NCBI RefSeq assembly: GCF_902859895.1
Contig: NZ_CADIKM010000015.1
Location: 61,671 to 125,670 of the forward strand
Length of the DNA stretch: 64,000 nucleotides
Source: Pararobbsia alpina
GTDB taxonomy: Bacteria > Pseudomonadota > Gammaproteobacteria > Burkholderiales > Burkholderiaceae
Reading direction: 5' to 3'
This document shows, piece after piece, positions 15,830 through 24,341 of the stretch. The notes beneath the pieces are model-generated. The model was given only the letters and a program-made list of their open reading frames with translations, was not told the DNA's origin and did no database searches. The stretch's first letter is position 1, and the number at the start of each line of letters is the position of its first letter. The translations under genes were made by a program, and so were the position numbers.

Positions 15830-18697
15830 CTAGCGTCCCTTGTCGAGGTCGAGGCGCTTTTTCATCGCGGCAGTCAGGCGTTGCCGCGACTTTGGATAGG
15901 CGGCCCAAGGGTCGGCCTCGAGGCTATCGAGGCGTTCGTGGACGTTGGTAATGTTCCATTGGTCGCCTGCTGTCGTCTGAGGGAGTTCGTCCCAGGCGAT
16001 TGGCACCGATACGCCCAGCCCCGGCCGCGCGCGCGCGGAGAAGGCCGCAACCGTCGTTGAACCGCGGTTATTGCGCAGATAGTCGATGAAGATCTTCTTC
16101 CTGCGGTTCTGTGCCCCCATCTTTGCCGAAAAATGATCCGGAAGCGTCGCGGCCATATGCTGGGCGACACCCTGTGTGAACGCCTTGACCTCATCCCAAC
16201 CGGCCTGTTTCGCAAGCGGTACCACCACATGCAGCCCTTTGCCGCCGCTTGTCTTGCAGAATGCGCTCAGGCCGAGTTCTTCGAGCAGCGTACGCGTCAG
16301 CTGCGCGGCTTCGATCATGCGGTCCCAGCCGAGCACGGGGTCGGGGTCGAGGTCGAAGACCATCCGGTCGGGCTTCTCGATTGCCGACGCCAGGGCATTC
16401 CATGTATGCATTTCGACGGTGCCCATCTGGGCCGCGCCGACCACCGCCTTGACCGTGTCGAGCGTCATCAGCGCCGAATGGCCGGGATCGAGTCCCGGAT
16501 GTTGCGTGACGCCGGGAATGGCGAGGCGCTGGCTATGCTTCTGGAAGAACAGCTCCCCACCGATGTCGTCGGGCGCACGGACTAGCGCGAGCGGGCGGTC
16601 CTTGAGCTCGATCAGCATCCGCTGCGCGACTGATTCGTAGTAGCGCGCGAGGTCGATCTTGCGTGCCTGACTCTGCTTGTCGATGACCCGGTCGGGATGG
16701 GTGATCCTCACGCCCGCGATCGTGTTGTCGCTCGTGTTTGAACGGGACTTTATGGCGGATTTGGGCGCGGACTCCGTTGTGGATGTCAGCGTGGACCGCG
16801 TCACGGGCGCTTTCTCGGTCGACTTCGACACGGTCTTCGACGGGGCGGATGCCGATGGCGTTTTCGCGCGAGCCGGGGCAGCTTCATGTGCGGATGAGTT
16901 TTGCACGGTCGCTCCTTTGACGGGTGCTTCCCTGACAATCTGTTTCGCGGGCTTGTCGTTGCGCAGGCTCACGAAAGACGCCTGACGGACGATGCGTTCA
17001 TCGGTCCACTCGGCAAAATTGCATTCGGCCACAAGCTTGGGCTCGACCCAGTGAACCGGGGTGCGACTGCGCTCGGAGGGGGCCTTTGCAAAAGGCATCG
17101 TGTCGCTCACATGGCGCTCGAGCTGCTGGTGGACTGCGCGCAGGGTGCTTGCAGTGAAGCCGCTGCCTACGCGGCCCGCATACTGAAGCTTGCCATGCGA
17201 ATCGTGAACGCCCAGCAGCAGCGCGCCGAATTGTGTGCGGCTGCCCGACGGTTCGGTATAGCCGCCGATCACGAACTCCTGCCGGCGCCGGCATTTGAGC
17301 TTGATCCATGAAGACGAGCGGCGCGATGCATAGCCGCTGTCGAGCCGTTTGCCGATGATGCCTTCGAGCGACATCGCACAGGCGCTCCTGAGCAATTCGT
17401 CGGCGCTGAAAGGGAAGTCTTCGGAGAAGCGCAGGTGCAGGGGTTCGGTGTCCTCGAGCAGGGCGCGCAGGATCGCGCGGCGTTGCACGAGCGGCACGTC
17501 GCGCAGGTCATAGCCGTTCAGGAAGGGGACATCGAACAGGTAGATCACGATGTCCTGCGGTCGCGCAATATCGAAGGCGTTCTGCAGCGCCTGGAAATCG
17601 GGCAGGCCGTCATCGTCGAGCACGACTGCCTCTCCGTCGAGCCAGCCACTCTCGATGCCGAGCTCGGTAAAGGCTGTGGCGAGGCGGCCGAATTTTTCGG
17701 TCCAGTCGTTGCCGGCACGCGTGAAGATGCGCGCATGCGGCTCGCCTTGACGGGTTTCGATGCGAACGAGAACGCGATAGCCGTCGAACTTGATCTCGTA
17801 TGACCAGTCGTCGCCCGAGGAGGGCGCTGTGTCGACGAGCGTTGCGAGTTGAGGCTTGAAGGTGGAGGGGAGGGTGGCCTTCACCGCACCCTTGATCGCG
17901 GGATGGCTGGCGAGCTCTCGCAGCGATCCGGTGCTGCGTGTCGAGACGATGTCGGGCCGGCTGTTCTTGCCGCGCGTCGAGGGCAGCGTGGCATGGCTGC
18001 GGGTCAGCACACGCTCGCTGCGAGCGGAGGCCGTCTCTCTATCCTGGTGAGCGGTTTTGGCGGCCTTTTTAGCGGTCTTCGTTGCAGCGGCTTTTTGACG
18101 AGCAGGCTTGGGAGCCGCATCGAGCACGCTGCCCGGGCGCTTTTCGAGCACGTTGAATTCCGCCTCGTTGCGGGCCTCCTCATCGCGCTCCTTGATCAGC
18201 AGCCACTGCTCCTTGTCGCCGCTTCCCCTCATATGGCTGCGCACGAGCGTCCAGCCACCGTGCAGTTTCTCGCCGTCGAGCCTGAACTTGAGTTTGCCGG
18301 CCTGGTAGGCGGCCAGCGCGTTTTCTTCGGTGGCGAGTCGCCAACTGCCGCGGTCCCATACGATGACCGAACCCGCGCCATAGTTGCCGGGGGGAATTTC
18401 GCCCTCGAACGAACCATATTCGATCGGATGATCTTCGACATGAACCGCAAGCCGCTTGACTAATGGATCGAGACTCGGTCCTTTGGGGATCGCCCAAGAC
18501 TTGAGCGTGCCGTCGAGTTCGAGCCGGAAATCGTAGTGCAGGCGCCGCGCGTGGTGCTCCTGAATCACGAATGACAGGCTCGGTGCGCTCGCCGTGCCGC
18601 GAGTGCGCGCGGCACGCTTGCGCGCCGCCTCGCCCGCGGGTTCCGGTGTCTCGTTGAAGCGCCGCTTCTGGTTGTAGGTTTCGAGTTTGCCAGCCAT
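15830..18697 (-). CDS. ligD: multifunctional DNA ligase D of bacterial end joining
   Basis: A 955-residue LigD in the order phosphoesterase, ligase, polymerase/primase. The phosphoesterase domain (about 20-190) shows HYDFRLELDGTLKSWAIPKG and HPIEYGSFEGEIPPGNYGAG. A low-complexity Lys/Ala linker follows (about 195-270). The ligase domain has the adenylation lysine in EIKFDGYR and the downstream WIKLKCRRRQEFVIGGYTE. A Ser/Thr/Lys linker precedes the POL domain (about 655-955), with the metal-binding FDLDPDP and SGGKGLHVVVP. LigD repairs double-strand breaks together with Ku, encoded 43 bases upstream on the same strand. POL adds ribonucleotides, PE trims 3' ends and LIG seals. Confidence 0.95.
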   Translation of the reverse strand: MAGKLETYNQKRRFNETPEPAGEAARKRAARTRGTASAPSLSFVIQEHHARRLHYDFRLELDGTLKSWAIPKGPSLDPLVKRLAVHVEDHPIEYGSFEGEIPPGNYGAGSVIVWDRGSWRLATEENALAAYQAGKLKFRLDGEKLHGGWTLVRSHMRGSGDKEQWLLIKERDEEARNEAEFNVLEKRPGSVLDAAPKPARQKAAATKTAKKAAKTAHQDRETASARSERVLTRSHATLPSTRGKNSRPDIVSTRSTGSLRELASHPAIKGAVKATLPSTFKPQLATLVDTAPSSGDDWSYEIKFDGYRVLVRIETRQGEPHARIFTRAGNDWTEKFGRLATAFTELGIESGWLDGEAVVLDDDGLPDFQALQNAFDIARPQDIVIYLFDVPFLNGYDLRDVPLVQRRAILRALLEDTEPLHLRFSEDFPFSADELLRSACAMSLEGIIGKRLDSGYASRRSSSWIKLKCRRRQEFVIGGYTEPSGSRTQFGALLLGVHDSHGKLQYAGRVGSGFTASTLRAVHQQLERHVSDTMPFAKAPSERSRTPVHWVEPKLVAECNFAEWTDERIVRQASFVSLRNDKPAKQIVREAPVKGATVQNSSAHEAAPARAKTPSASAPSKTVSKSTEKAPVTRSTLTSTTESAPKSAIKSRSNTSDNTIAGVRITHPDRVIDKQSQARKIDLARYYESVAQRMLIELKDRPLALVRAPDDIGGELFFQKHSQRLAIPGVTQHPGLDPGHSALMTLDTVKAVVGAAQMGTVEMHTWNALASAIEKPDRMVFDLDPDPVLGWDRMIEAAQLTRTLLEELGLSAFCKTSGGKGLHVVVPLAKQAGWDEVKAFTQGVAQHMAATLPDHFSAKMGAQNRRKKIFIDYLRNNRGSTTVAAFSARARPGLGVSVPIAWDELPQTTAGDQWNITNVHERLDSLEADPWAAYPKSRQRLTAAMKKRLDLDKGR

Positions 18698-18739
18698 CGT
18701 TTCGACATCCTCCTGCGCCTGGGCGGGGTCGTCGTCCGC

Positions 18740-19621
18740 CTACCCCGCAGCGCGCCGGCGTTTCGGCGTCTTGCGGGCGGGGGCGTCGCGCTCATCGTCA
18801 TCGGGCGTCCGGCTGCTCTTGCCCTTGCGTTGTCCAAGGCTGCGCTTGAGCAGGTCGGACAGGTCGAGAATATCGGCCGAGCGTGGTTTTTCCTCGGCGG
18901 CTTCGGTTTCGTCGATTTCTTCGGTCTTGCCCGCGCGAATCTTCTTGTCGACGAGCGCAAGGATGTCGTCGTGGAAGGTGTCGTGATAGCTCGACGGATC
19001 GAAGGTCTCGCTCATGTCGTCGATGAGCTTTTTCGCCATATCGAGTTCACGTGGCGTAATGCCGGCGGCCTTGCTGCCTTCGGCGGGAAGTTTCAGTTCT
19101 TCGGTCGAACGGACCTCGTCGGCGCGGCGCAGCGTGTTGAGCACCAGTACGGGACCCGCCGGGATCAAGGCAGCCAGATGCTGCTTGTTGTGCATGACGA
19201 CATTCGCGATGCCGATCTTGCCGGAGGCCTTCATGGCTTCGCGCAACAGCGCGTAAACTTTTTCGCCCTTGCGATCGGGCACGAGGTAGTAGGGCGTATC
19301 GAGAAAGAAGAACGAGACTTCGGGAGCGTCGACGAAAGCGACAATATCCACCGTCTGCGTCGACTCGGGATTCGCCGAGCGGATTTCCGCATCGCTGAGG
19401 ATGATGTATTTGCCCTTTTCGTACTCGAAGCCACGCACGATGTTCTCGCGTGGGACTTCTTTGCCCGTGCGCTTGTTGATCTGCTTGTAGCCGATCGGAT
19501 CGATCGTGCGTTTGTCGAGCAGGTTGAAGCCGATACGTTCGCTCTGTGTGGCCGGGTAGAGTTGTACCGGCACGTGTACGAGACCGAAGCTGATCGCGCC
19601 TTTCCAGATCATATGTGCCAT
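18740..19621 (-). CDS. ku: Ku DNA end-binding protein
   Basis: About 293 residues from the ATG at 19621 (MAHMIWKGAISFGLVHVPV; a second ATG is three codons on). The longer open frame to 19714 adds an untypical N-terminus. The single Ku core has GYKQINKRTGKEVPRE, GFEYEKGKYIILSDAEI, TPYYLVPDRKGEKVYALL and the C-terminal PSSYHDTFHDDILALVDKKI. A basic tail (RKGKSSRTPDDDERDAPARKTPKRRRA) presumably binds DNA. Ku homodimers thread onto broken ends and recruit LigD, encoded next in the operon. Confidence 0.94.
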   Translation of the reverse strand: MAHMIWKGAISFGLVHVPVQLYPATQSERIGFNLLDKRTIDPIGYKQINKRTGKEVPRENIVRGFEYEKGKYIILSDAEIRSANPESTQTVDIVAFVDAPEVSFFFLDTPYYLVPDRKGEKVYALLREAMKASGKIGIANVVMHNKQHLAALIPAGPVLVLNTLRRADEVRSTEELKLPAEGSKAAGITPRELDMAKKLIDDMSETFDPSSYHDTFHDDILALVDKKIRAGKTEEIDETEAAEEKPRSADILDLSDLLKRSLGQRKGKSSRTPDDDERDAPARKTPKRRRAAG

Positions 19622-19886
19622 TGCGCGCCCCACGAAGTTGAACTCGTAGCGATGCAACAAACATGCCACCTGGCTGGCGCGGCGCGGGTTTCTCCACTCC
19701 CGCAAGCTCTGCAAATGGATCGCTTGACTCGGGTCACGCGGTGTGTGGCAAGGCGCGAGTTTCCGGCTTGGCTATCTTGCGTGCATTGGAGGCGGAGAAG
19801 GGCCGGGATGCGTGCCGGCCCTCTCCTACGCGCAGTCGAGCGCTATGTAAGTCTTGCCTTGTGTGGGAAAAACGGGTCTCCCCGGC

Positions 19887-20678
19887 TCACACCGTCTTCA
19901 ACATCCCGCCGTCGACGAAATAGGTCGCGCCGACGCTGTAGCTCGCTCTTTCCGAGCAGAGGAATACGATGAAGTCCGCGATTTCCTGCGGGCTCGCGAA
20001 TCGTTTGATCGGCGCATGTTCGTGGGCTACGCCTGCCAGATGCGCCTCCCAGTCGCCGCCGGAGGATTGCGTCAATTGCCGGGCGGTCTTGATCCAGTCG
20101 GGTGTCAGCACCAGCCCGGGATTGATCGTGTTGACCCGGATGTTGTCGCCGATCACTTCGTTGGCGAGATTCTTCGAGAACATCATCAGCGCGGCCTTGG
20201 TCACGTTGTAGATTGGCTCGTAGCCCAGCGGCTGGAGCGCACAGATCGACGCGTTGTGCAGGATCGCACCGCCGCCGCGCCGCTTCATCGCAGGCACGAG
20301 GCCGCGCGCGAGACGCACCGCGGCCATCACATGAAGGTCCCAGTAGGATTGCCATTTTTCGTCGGGCGCATCCATGATCGTCTCGTTGCTGCCGGTGCCC
20401 GCATTGTTGAACAGGATGTCGGCGCCGCCGAAGGTCTGTTCCGCCGCAGCGACCAGCTGGTCGACGCCGGCGGCCGTCGCGACGTCGCAGGCGACCGGCA
20501 AGGCCTGCACGCCGTATTGGGCGGCGATGCGCTGGGCGGCCTGCGTGAGGCGCTCAGCCTGGCGTGCGGCCAACACGAGGTGCACGCCCTCGGCCGCGAA
20601 ACTCTCCGCGACCGCGAGGCCGATACCGACGCTTGCACCAGTCAGTACCGCGACCTTGCCTGTGAGTTTGAGGTCCAT
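19887..20678 (-). CDS. SDR-family oxidoreductase
   Basis: A 263-residue short-chain dehydrogenase. It has the TGASVGIG loop (14-21), an Ala-Arg after beta-2 (VLAARQAERL), NNAG, S in HNASICALQ and the catalytic YNVTK. It ends with the usual SVGATYFVDGG. Neighbours upstream on the same strand are a Tat-type protein, a VAO-family flavoprotein and a small lipoprotein, with a gap of about 57 bases to the nearest. It may act on the alcohol or ketone made by that flavoenzyme (inference). The substrate is not readable. Confidence 0.85.
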   Translation of the reverse strand: MDLKLTGKVAVLTGASVGIGLAVAESFAAEGVHLVLAARQAERLTQAAQRIAAQYGVQALPVACDVATAAGVDQLVAAAEQTFGGADILFNNAGTGSNETIMDAPDEKWQSYWDLHVMAAVRLARGLVPAMKRRGGGAILHNASICALQPLGYEPIYNVTKAALMMFSKNLANEVIGDNIRVNTINPGLVLTPDWIKTARQLTQSSGGDWEAHLAGVAHEHAPIKRFASPQEIADFIVFLCSERASYSVGATYFVDGGMLKTV

Positions 20679-20735
20679 CTCGATCGTCTCCGTGATTGTG
20701 ATGTTGTTGTGGAAGCGGGTCAGATCTTAGCGCCT

Positions 20736-21350
20736 CTACGCGGTCATGCGGAGTTCGAAGTGCCAGGCGACCAGGTGCGGGTCGTCGTCGGCACCAATCA
20801 GGCGACGGCTCGAGACGCCCATGCCGGCCCCCATTGCGAGCGTGGAGAGCACGAAGAATGCCGCGTGCGGTGTGAGGCCGGTCATCGCGATCCGGTGTTC
20901 GAAGACGTCGCCGTTGTGAGGTCCGGGGGCGCCGCTGCCGAGATTTTCAGGCGTGAAGCCGCCGGGGGCTGGTGCTCGAGCATCCTGCTGTAGGAGCGGC
21001 AGGATCGAGCGATACCAGAATGTGCCCGCATCGCCTTCGAGTGGTAATGCGAATTCGCCGTTGCGCCGGGCCTGTGCTGCGACGGCACATGCCAGGGCGA
21101 TCGCAGGATCGAAGATCAAGAGCGCACGCGAGGCGGGTGCCGCGGGGGATTCGCCGATCGCCGGCTCACCTGGACTCAGCGCCTTGCCCCTGTCTTGCAC
21201 CCCGTCAAACACGTCGCCAGCCGGCCATGTCACCGGCAAGGCAGAGGGCGCCATGGCCGTCCGCCACGCGGACCATGCCGCCTGAGGCAAAGCGATTCCG
21301 CCGCCGATCACCGATCCCGTCGCAATCAGAAACTGCCGTCTCCCGATCAT
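20736..21350 (-). CDS. Tat-signal secreted protein of unknown function
   Basis: A 204-residue protein starting MIGRRQFLIATGSVIGGG. The RRQFLIATG segment is a twin-arginine signal, so the protein is probably folded and loaded with cofactor before export. The mature part shows no domain I recognise; it contains FDPAIALACAVAAQARR and GPHNGDVFEHRI. It starts 21 bases after the stop of the flavoprotein gene in the same direction, which suggests a partner or maturation subunit of that flavoenzyme. No cysteine or CxxCH haem motif is visible. Confidence 0.7.
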   Translation of the reverse strand: MIGRRQFLIATGSVIGGGIALPQAAWSAWRTAMAPSALPVTWPAGDVFDGVQDRGKALSPGEPAIGESPAAPASRALLIFDPAIALACAVAAQARRNGEFALPLEGDAGTFWYRSILPLLQQDARAPAPGGFTPENLGSGAPGPHNGDVFEHRIAMTGLTPHAAFFVLSTLAMGAGMGVSSRRLIGADDDPHLVAWHFELRMTA

Positions 21351-21371
21351 TGTCTCAGCCCCTGCCGACCC

Positions 21372-22940
21372 TCAATCCTTGAACCGCGCGCCCCCGATCC
21401 CCTGCTTGCCCGGCGATAGGATGCCCTGCGGATCGAGTGCGCCTTTGATCCTCTCGCTCAGGCGCATCAGTGCATGATCGTTGAAATCGTATTGTGAGGC
21501 CGCAAGATCCATAAAGGCGAGGTGAGTCCGGTATTGGCCGTAGCCCGCGGCACCCAATTGTTCGATCAGCGCCTCGATGAGCGCACGCGCGGCCTGGGTC
21601 TGCGTCGCGTCGTCCTTGTCGAAGATGGCGGCGAAGATGTGATGCATATGACGCGGCCCCACCGTAAATCCCCCGTAGTAGTCGAAACCGTACTCGGCGG
21701 CCCGCGCCCGGACCCGTTGATACTGTGCGAGCGCATCGCGTCCGGTCGGCGGACAGATCGGCGACAGGTCGACGTGCGCGCCGTTGCCGCCGCGCCAGTT
21801 GAGCAACTGGAATGCCGCCATGCTCGGAATGCCGACCTGGCTGCCATCGCCGCCGCCCTTCGGCATCGAGCTCGCGTTCATATAGCCATCGGCGTCGAGC
21901 CGCGCATCGGGAATCCGCGCGAACGCGCGCTCGATCACGCGAAAGCGGGCTGCCACGAGTTCTTCCGGCCCATACAGGCCGAAGCGCAGATTCCACCGCC
22001 CGATACCGAGCGCACTTGCCATTGCATCAATGGCGGCATCCGGCATCGCGCCCGCGCCGTCGTACCACTGTCGCCGCGTCGAGACACCCGCGGCCCAACG
22101 GATCGCGTGCTCGACCACGGCCTGACTCTGGATCGTGTCGTCGAGTCGCAGCGGGCGCAGCGTATCGATGATCACGGCAAGATCGCTGTCATGGCGGAAT
22201 TTGAAATGGCAGAGCCGATACCCCGCGGGCCGCGGCATCAGCCAGATGCCGAGCTTCGTGACGATGCCGAAATTCGACTGCATGAACATGTCGTCGTACG
22301 AAGGGCCGAAGCCGGCCTTGAAGACTTGCCATGAATTGCTGTTGCGCATGGCGCCCATGCCGGTGCGCACGATGTCGCCATTGGCGAGCACGACCTCCAT
22401 GCCGCATTGCATCGCAGCGTGATCGCCATAGGGTGTCGCGCCGAAGCCGCGTTCGAGGGTGTTGCCGACCACGCTGCCCCATCCGGACGCAGGCGGATCG
22501 AGCCAGAGCGACGAGTGCCGGGCAAGCAGATACTGGTAGAGATCGAAGTAGCTGACGCCGGGCTCAACCACGGCATAGGCGAGCGTCTCGTCGACCTCGA
22601 GAACCCGGTTCATGCGCTTGAGGTCGAGTACGACCGAACCGGCGATGCGAGGCGAAGCCCCGCCATAGGCGAAGTTGCGCCCGGTCGAGACGGTCCACAG
22701 CGGAATGCGGTAGCGATTCGCGGTGACGAGCACCGCGCGGATCTCGTCGACGCTCGCCGGCATGAGCGCAGCGGATGCTGAATACTGCCGCGCGTCGCCC
22801 GGCGCAAACGGGTCGAGGTAGACGGCGAGGCCGTCGGTCGAGGTGATGACGGCCGCGTCGCCGATAGCGATGCGGAACGCATCGAGTGCCGCGTCGAACG
22901 CGGCTTGCGTGACGTGCGGCGGACGCAGCGCGCTACGCAT
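21372..22940 (-). CDS. VAO-family FAD-dependent oxidase (4-cresol dehydrogenase/vanillyl alcohol oxidase type)
   Basis: About 522 residues from the ATG at 22940 (a TTG four codons earlier is possible). The N-terminal FAD domain has AVYLDPFAPGD, MPASVDEIRAVLVTANRYRIPLW, STGRNFAYGGASPRIAGSVV and SGWGSVVGNTLERGFG. The C-terminal half matches the vanillyl-alcohol-oxidase cap with GYGQYRTHLAFMDLAA and DPQGILSPGKQGI. Relatives oxidise para-substituted phenols such as 4-cresol or vanillyl alcohol. No signal peptide is apparent. It lies between a 48-residue lipoprotein gene and a Tat-protein gene in one leftward operon. A phenolic substrate is likely from family; its identity is not. Confidence 0.85.
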   Translation of the reverse strand: MRSALRPPHVTQAAFDAALDAFRIAIGDAAVITSTDGLAVYLDPFAPGDARQYSASAALMPASVDEIRAVLVTANRYRIPLWTVSTGRNFAYGGASPRIAGSVVLDLKRMNRVLEVDETLAYAVVEPGVSYFDLYQYLLARHSSLWLDPPASGWGSVVGNTLERGFGATPYGDHAAMQCGMEVVLANGDIVRTGMGAMRNSNSWQVFKAGFGPSYDDMFMQSNFGIVTKLGIWLMPRPAGYRLCHFKFRHDSDLAVIIDTLRPLRLDDTIQSQAVVEHAIRWAAGVSTRRQWYDGAGAMPDAAIDAMASALGIGRWNLRFGLYGPEELVAARFRVIERAFARIPDARLDADGYMNASSMPKGGGDGSQVGIPSMAAFQLLNWRGGNGAHVDLSPICPPTGRDALAQYQRVRARAAEYGFDYYGGFTVGPRHMHHIFAAIFDKDDATQTQAARALIEALIEQLGAAGYGQYRTHLAFMDLAASQYDFNDHALMRLSERIKGALDPQGILSPGKQGIGGARFKD

Positions 22941-22957
22941 CGATACGGACAAGGCGA

Positions 22958-23104
22958 TCAGTAGCCGCCTGAGCCACCACCCGAGCTACCGCTCGAGCCG
23001 GAGCCCGAAGTGCCTGACATGCCACTGCCCTGGCAGCCCGCCAGTGCCGCGCTTATCACTATCATCGCAATCGAAACAACACGAACAATACGGACAGCTT
23101 TCAT
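22958..23104 (-). CDS. 48-residue Gly/Ser-rich lipoprotein
   Basis: The reverse strand encodes 48 residues. The ATG at 23104 follows GGAGGAG. Residues 1-23 are a lipoprotein signal (MKAVRIVRVVSIAMIVIS) ending in the lipobox LAGC, so C24 would be lipidated. The mature part, QGSGMSGTSGSG then SSGSSGGGSGGY, is almost only Gly and Ser. The gene ends 17 bases before the ATG of the VAO-family oxidase, so it is likely in the same transcript. Function unknown; it could be a flexible membrane tether or a small stress lipoprotein. Confidence 0.7.
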   Translation of the reverse strand: MKAVRIVRVVSIAMIVISAALAGCQGSGMSGTSGSGSSGSSGGGSGGY

Positions 23105-23246
23105 TAGCTTCTCCTCCAGTGGAACGAGCATGCATGCAGCGGCCCATGCCGTGCATGGGTTGGACTGCGTGTACTCGATGAACGTGCCGTGTGTGCGGTT
23201 TATTCCACATCAGAAAGCGGGGAGTACTCGTTCATCATACCTCCCG

Positions 23247-24122
23247 CTACGCCGTATTCACGTGAACCCGTAAGTGAAGACGCCGGAACGCGTTCGGCGT
23301 CATCCCTTTGCTTCGTTTGAACAGTCGACGGAAGTGCCCGCTGTCCTCGAACCCCGCGTCATGGGCGACCTGTGCGATCGTGAGCTTTCCCTCGGCCAGC
23401 AGGATTGCCGCATGGAGCATGCGCCGCTCGTGGACCGCATCGGTCAGCGTGCGGCCATAGACAGTCCGGAACACCCGCCCGAGATAATCCGCATTGCAGC
23501 CCAGTTGCGCGGCGATCGTCGAGGCGCCGATGGCCTCGTGAAAATGCGTGCGGATCCAGCGATCGGCACTGGCCGCGAGCCGTTGGGGCGCACCATCGAG
23601 GGTCGCCGTCGCGACGCGCGAACGCGTGAGCTCCCAGAGCATCAGCAGGATCGTCAGGCTATCGGGCAGCGGCTGCACGCCGTAGATCTCCTGGTCGTTC
23701 AGCAGGCGCTGAAACAAGCCGGTCAGATGATCGCGCCGTTCGATGCGCGCATACCGGGGCACTTCGAGCAACTCGGCCGATTTCGCACGACGCATCGCGG
23801 GCAGGGTGAAATGCACCCAGTAGAACTGCAGATCGAGTGCGTACGGAGACGTGCCCCCATGCAGCCGCCCGGGCCACAGCAGCAATGTCTCGCCTGCACT
23901 GACCTCGAATTGCTGACCCTCCTCGTGCAGATTGAGATAGCCCTGGCGCACGTAGATTAGCTCGTAGGACTGAATCACGCGCGAAGGGTGAACCCCCGTG
24001 CCGCGCGAGACGAACAAGCCCCCATTGCTGGCCTCGAGACCCAGCGTAGACGTCAAGCGAAGTGTCGAATCGTCCATTTCAAAAAAAGTCGGAATCGGCC
24101 TGTTTTGCTGCGGTTTCTTCAT
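23247..24122 (-). CDS. AraC-family regulator, probably of the arabinoside locus
   Basis: About 291 residues if started at ATG 24122 (MKKPQQNRPIPTFFEMDD); longer and shorter starts are possible. An N-terminal cupin-like sensing domain (about 25-150, ELIYVRQGYLNLHEEGQ) is followed by two helix-turn-helix units at the C-terminus (GASTIAAQLGCNADYLGRVF and LTIAQVAHDAGFEDSGHFRR). The gene diverges from an ABC importer/GH127 operon beginning 220 bases away, so it most likely activates that operon in response to its sugar. The inducer is not known. Confidence 0.88.
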   Translation of the reverse strand: MKKPQQNRPIPTFFEMDDSTLRLTSTLGLEASNGGLFVSRGTGVHPSRVIQSYELIYVRQGYLNLHEEGQQFEVSAGETLLLWPGRLHGGTSPYALDLQFYWVHFTLPAMRRAKSAELLEVPRYARIERRDHLTGLFQRLLNDQEIYGVQPLPDSLTILLMLWELTRSRVATATLDGAPQRLAASADRWIRTHFHEAIGASTIAAQLGCNADYLGRVFRTVYGRTLTDAVHERRMLHAAILLAEGKLTIAQVAHDAGFEDSGHFRRLFKRSKGMTPNAFRRLHLRVHVNTA

Positions 24123-24341
24123 CTTGTGAGCGCAGCGGGAGCATGTCAACCTTTGCATACCTTGCGTTGGCAGGAAACAGCCAGAATTTGCTGCGACGCG
24201 CAATGGTAGAAATAAGCACGTTCACCGGGAAAGCGCCTCTGTATGCACAGGGGGTTTTCCCGAACGACGAACGACGCACACTCCCAGGCAGCAGGCTGGC
24301 GAAGGCCAGCAGGACGCATCGACAACGAGGAGGGGACACTG
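24123..24341. promoter_or_regulatory. divergent intergenic region between AraC regulator and ABC/GH127 operon
   Basis: A 219-base gap between two divergent starts that must contain both promoters. GAGGAGGGG at its right end is the ribosome site of the binding-protein gene. No operator could be identified with confidence. Confidence 0.4.
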
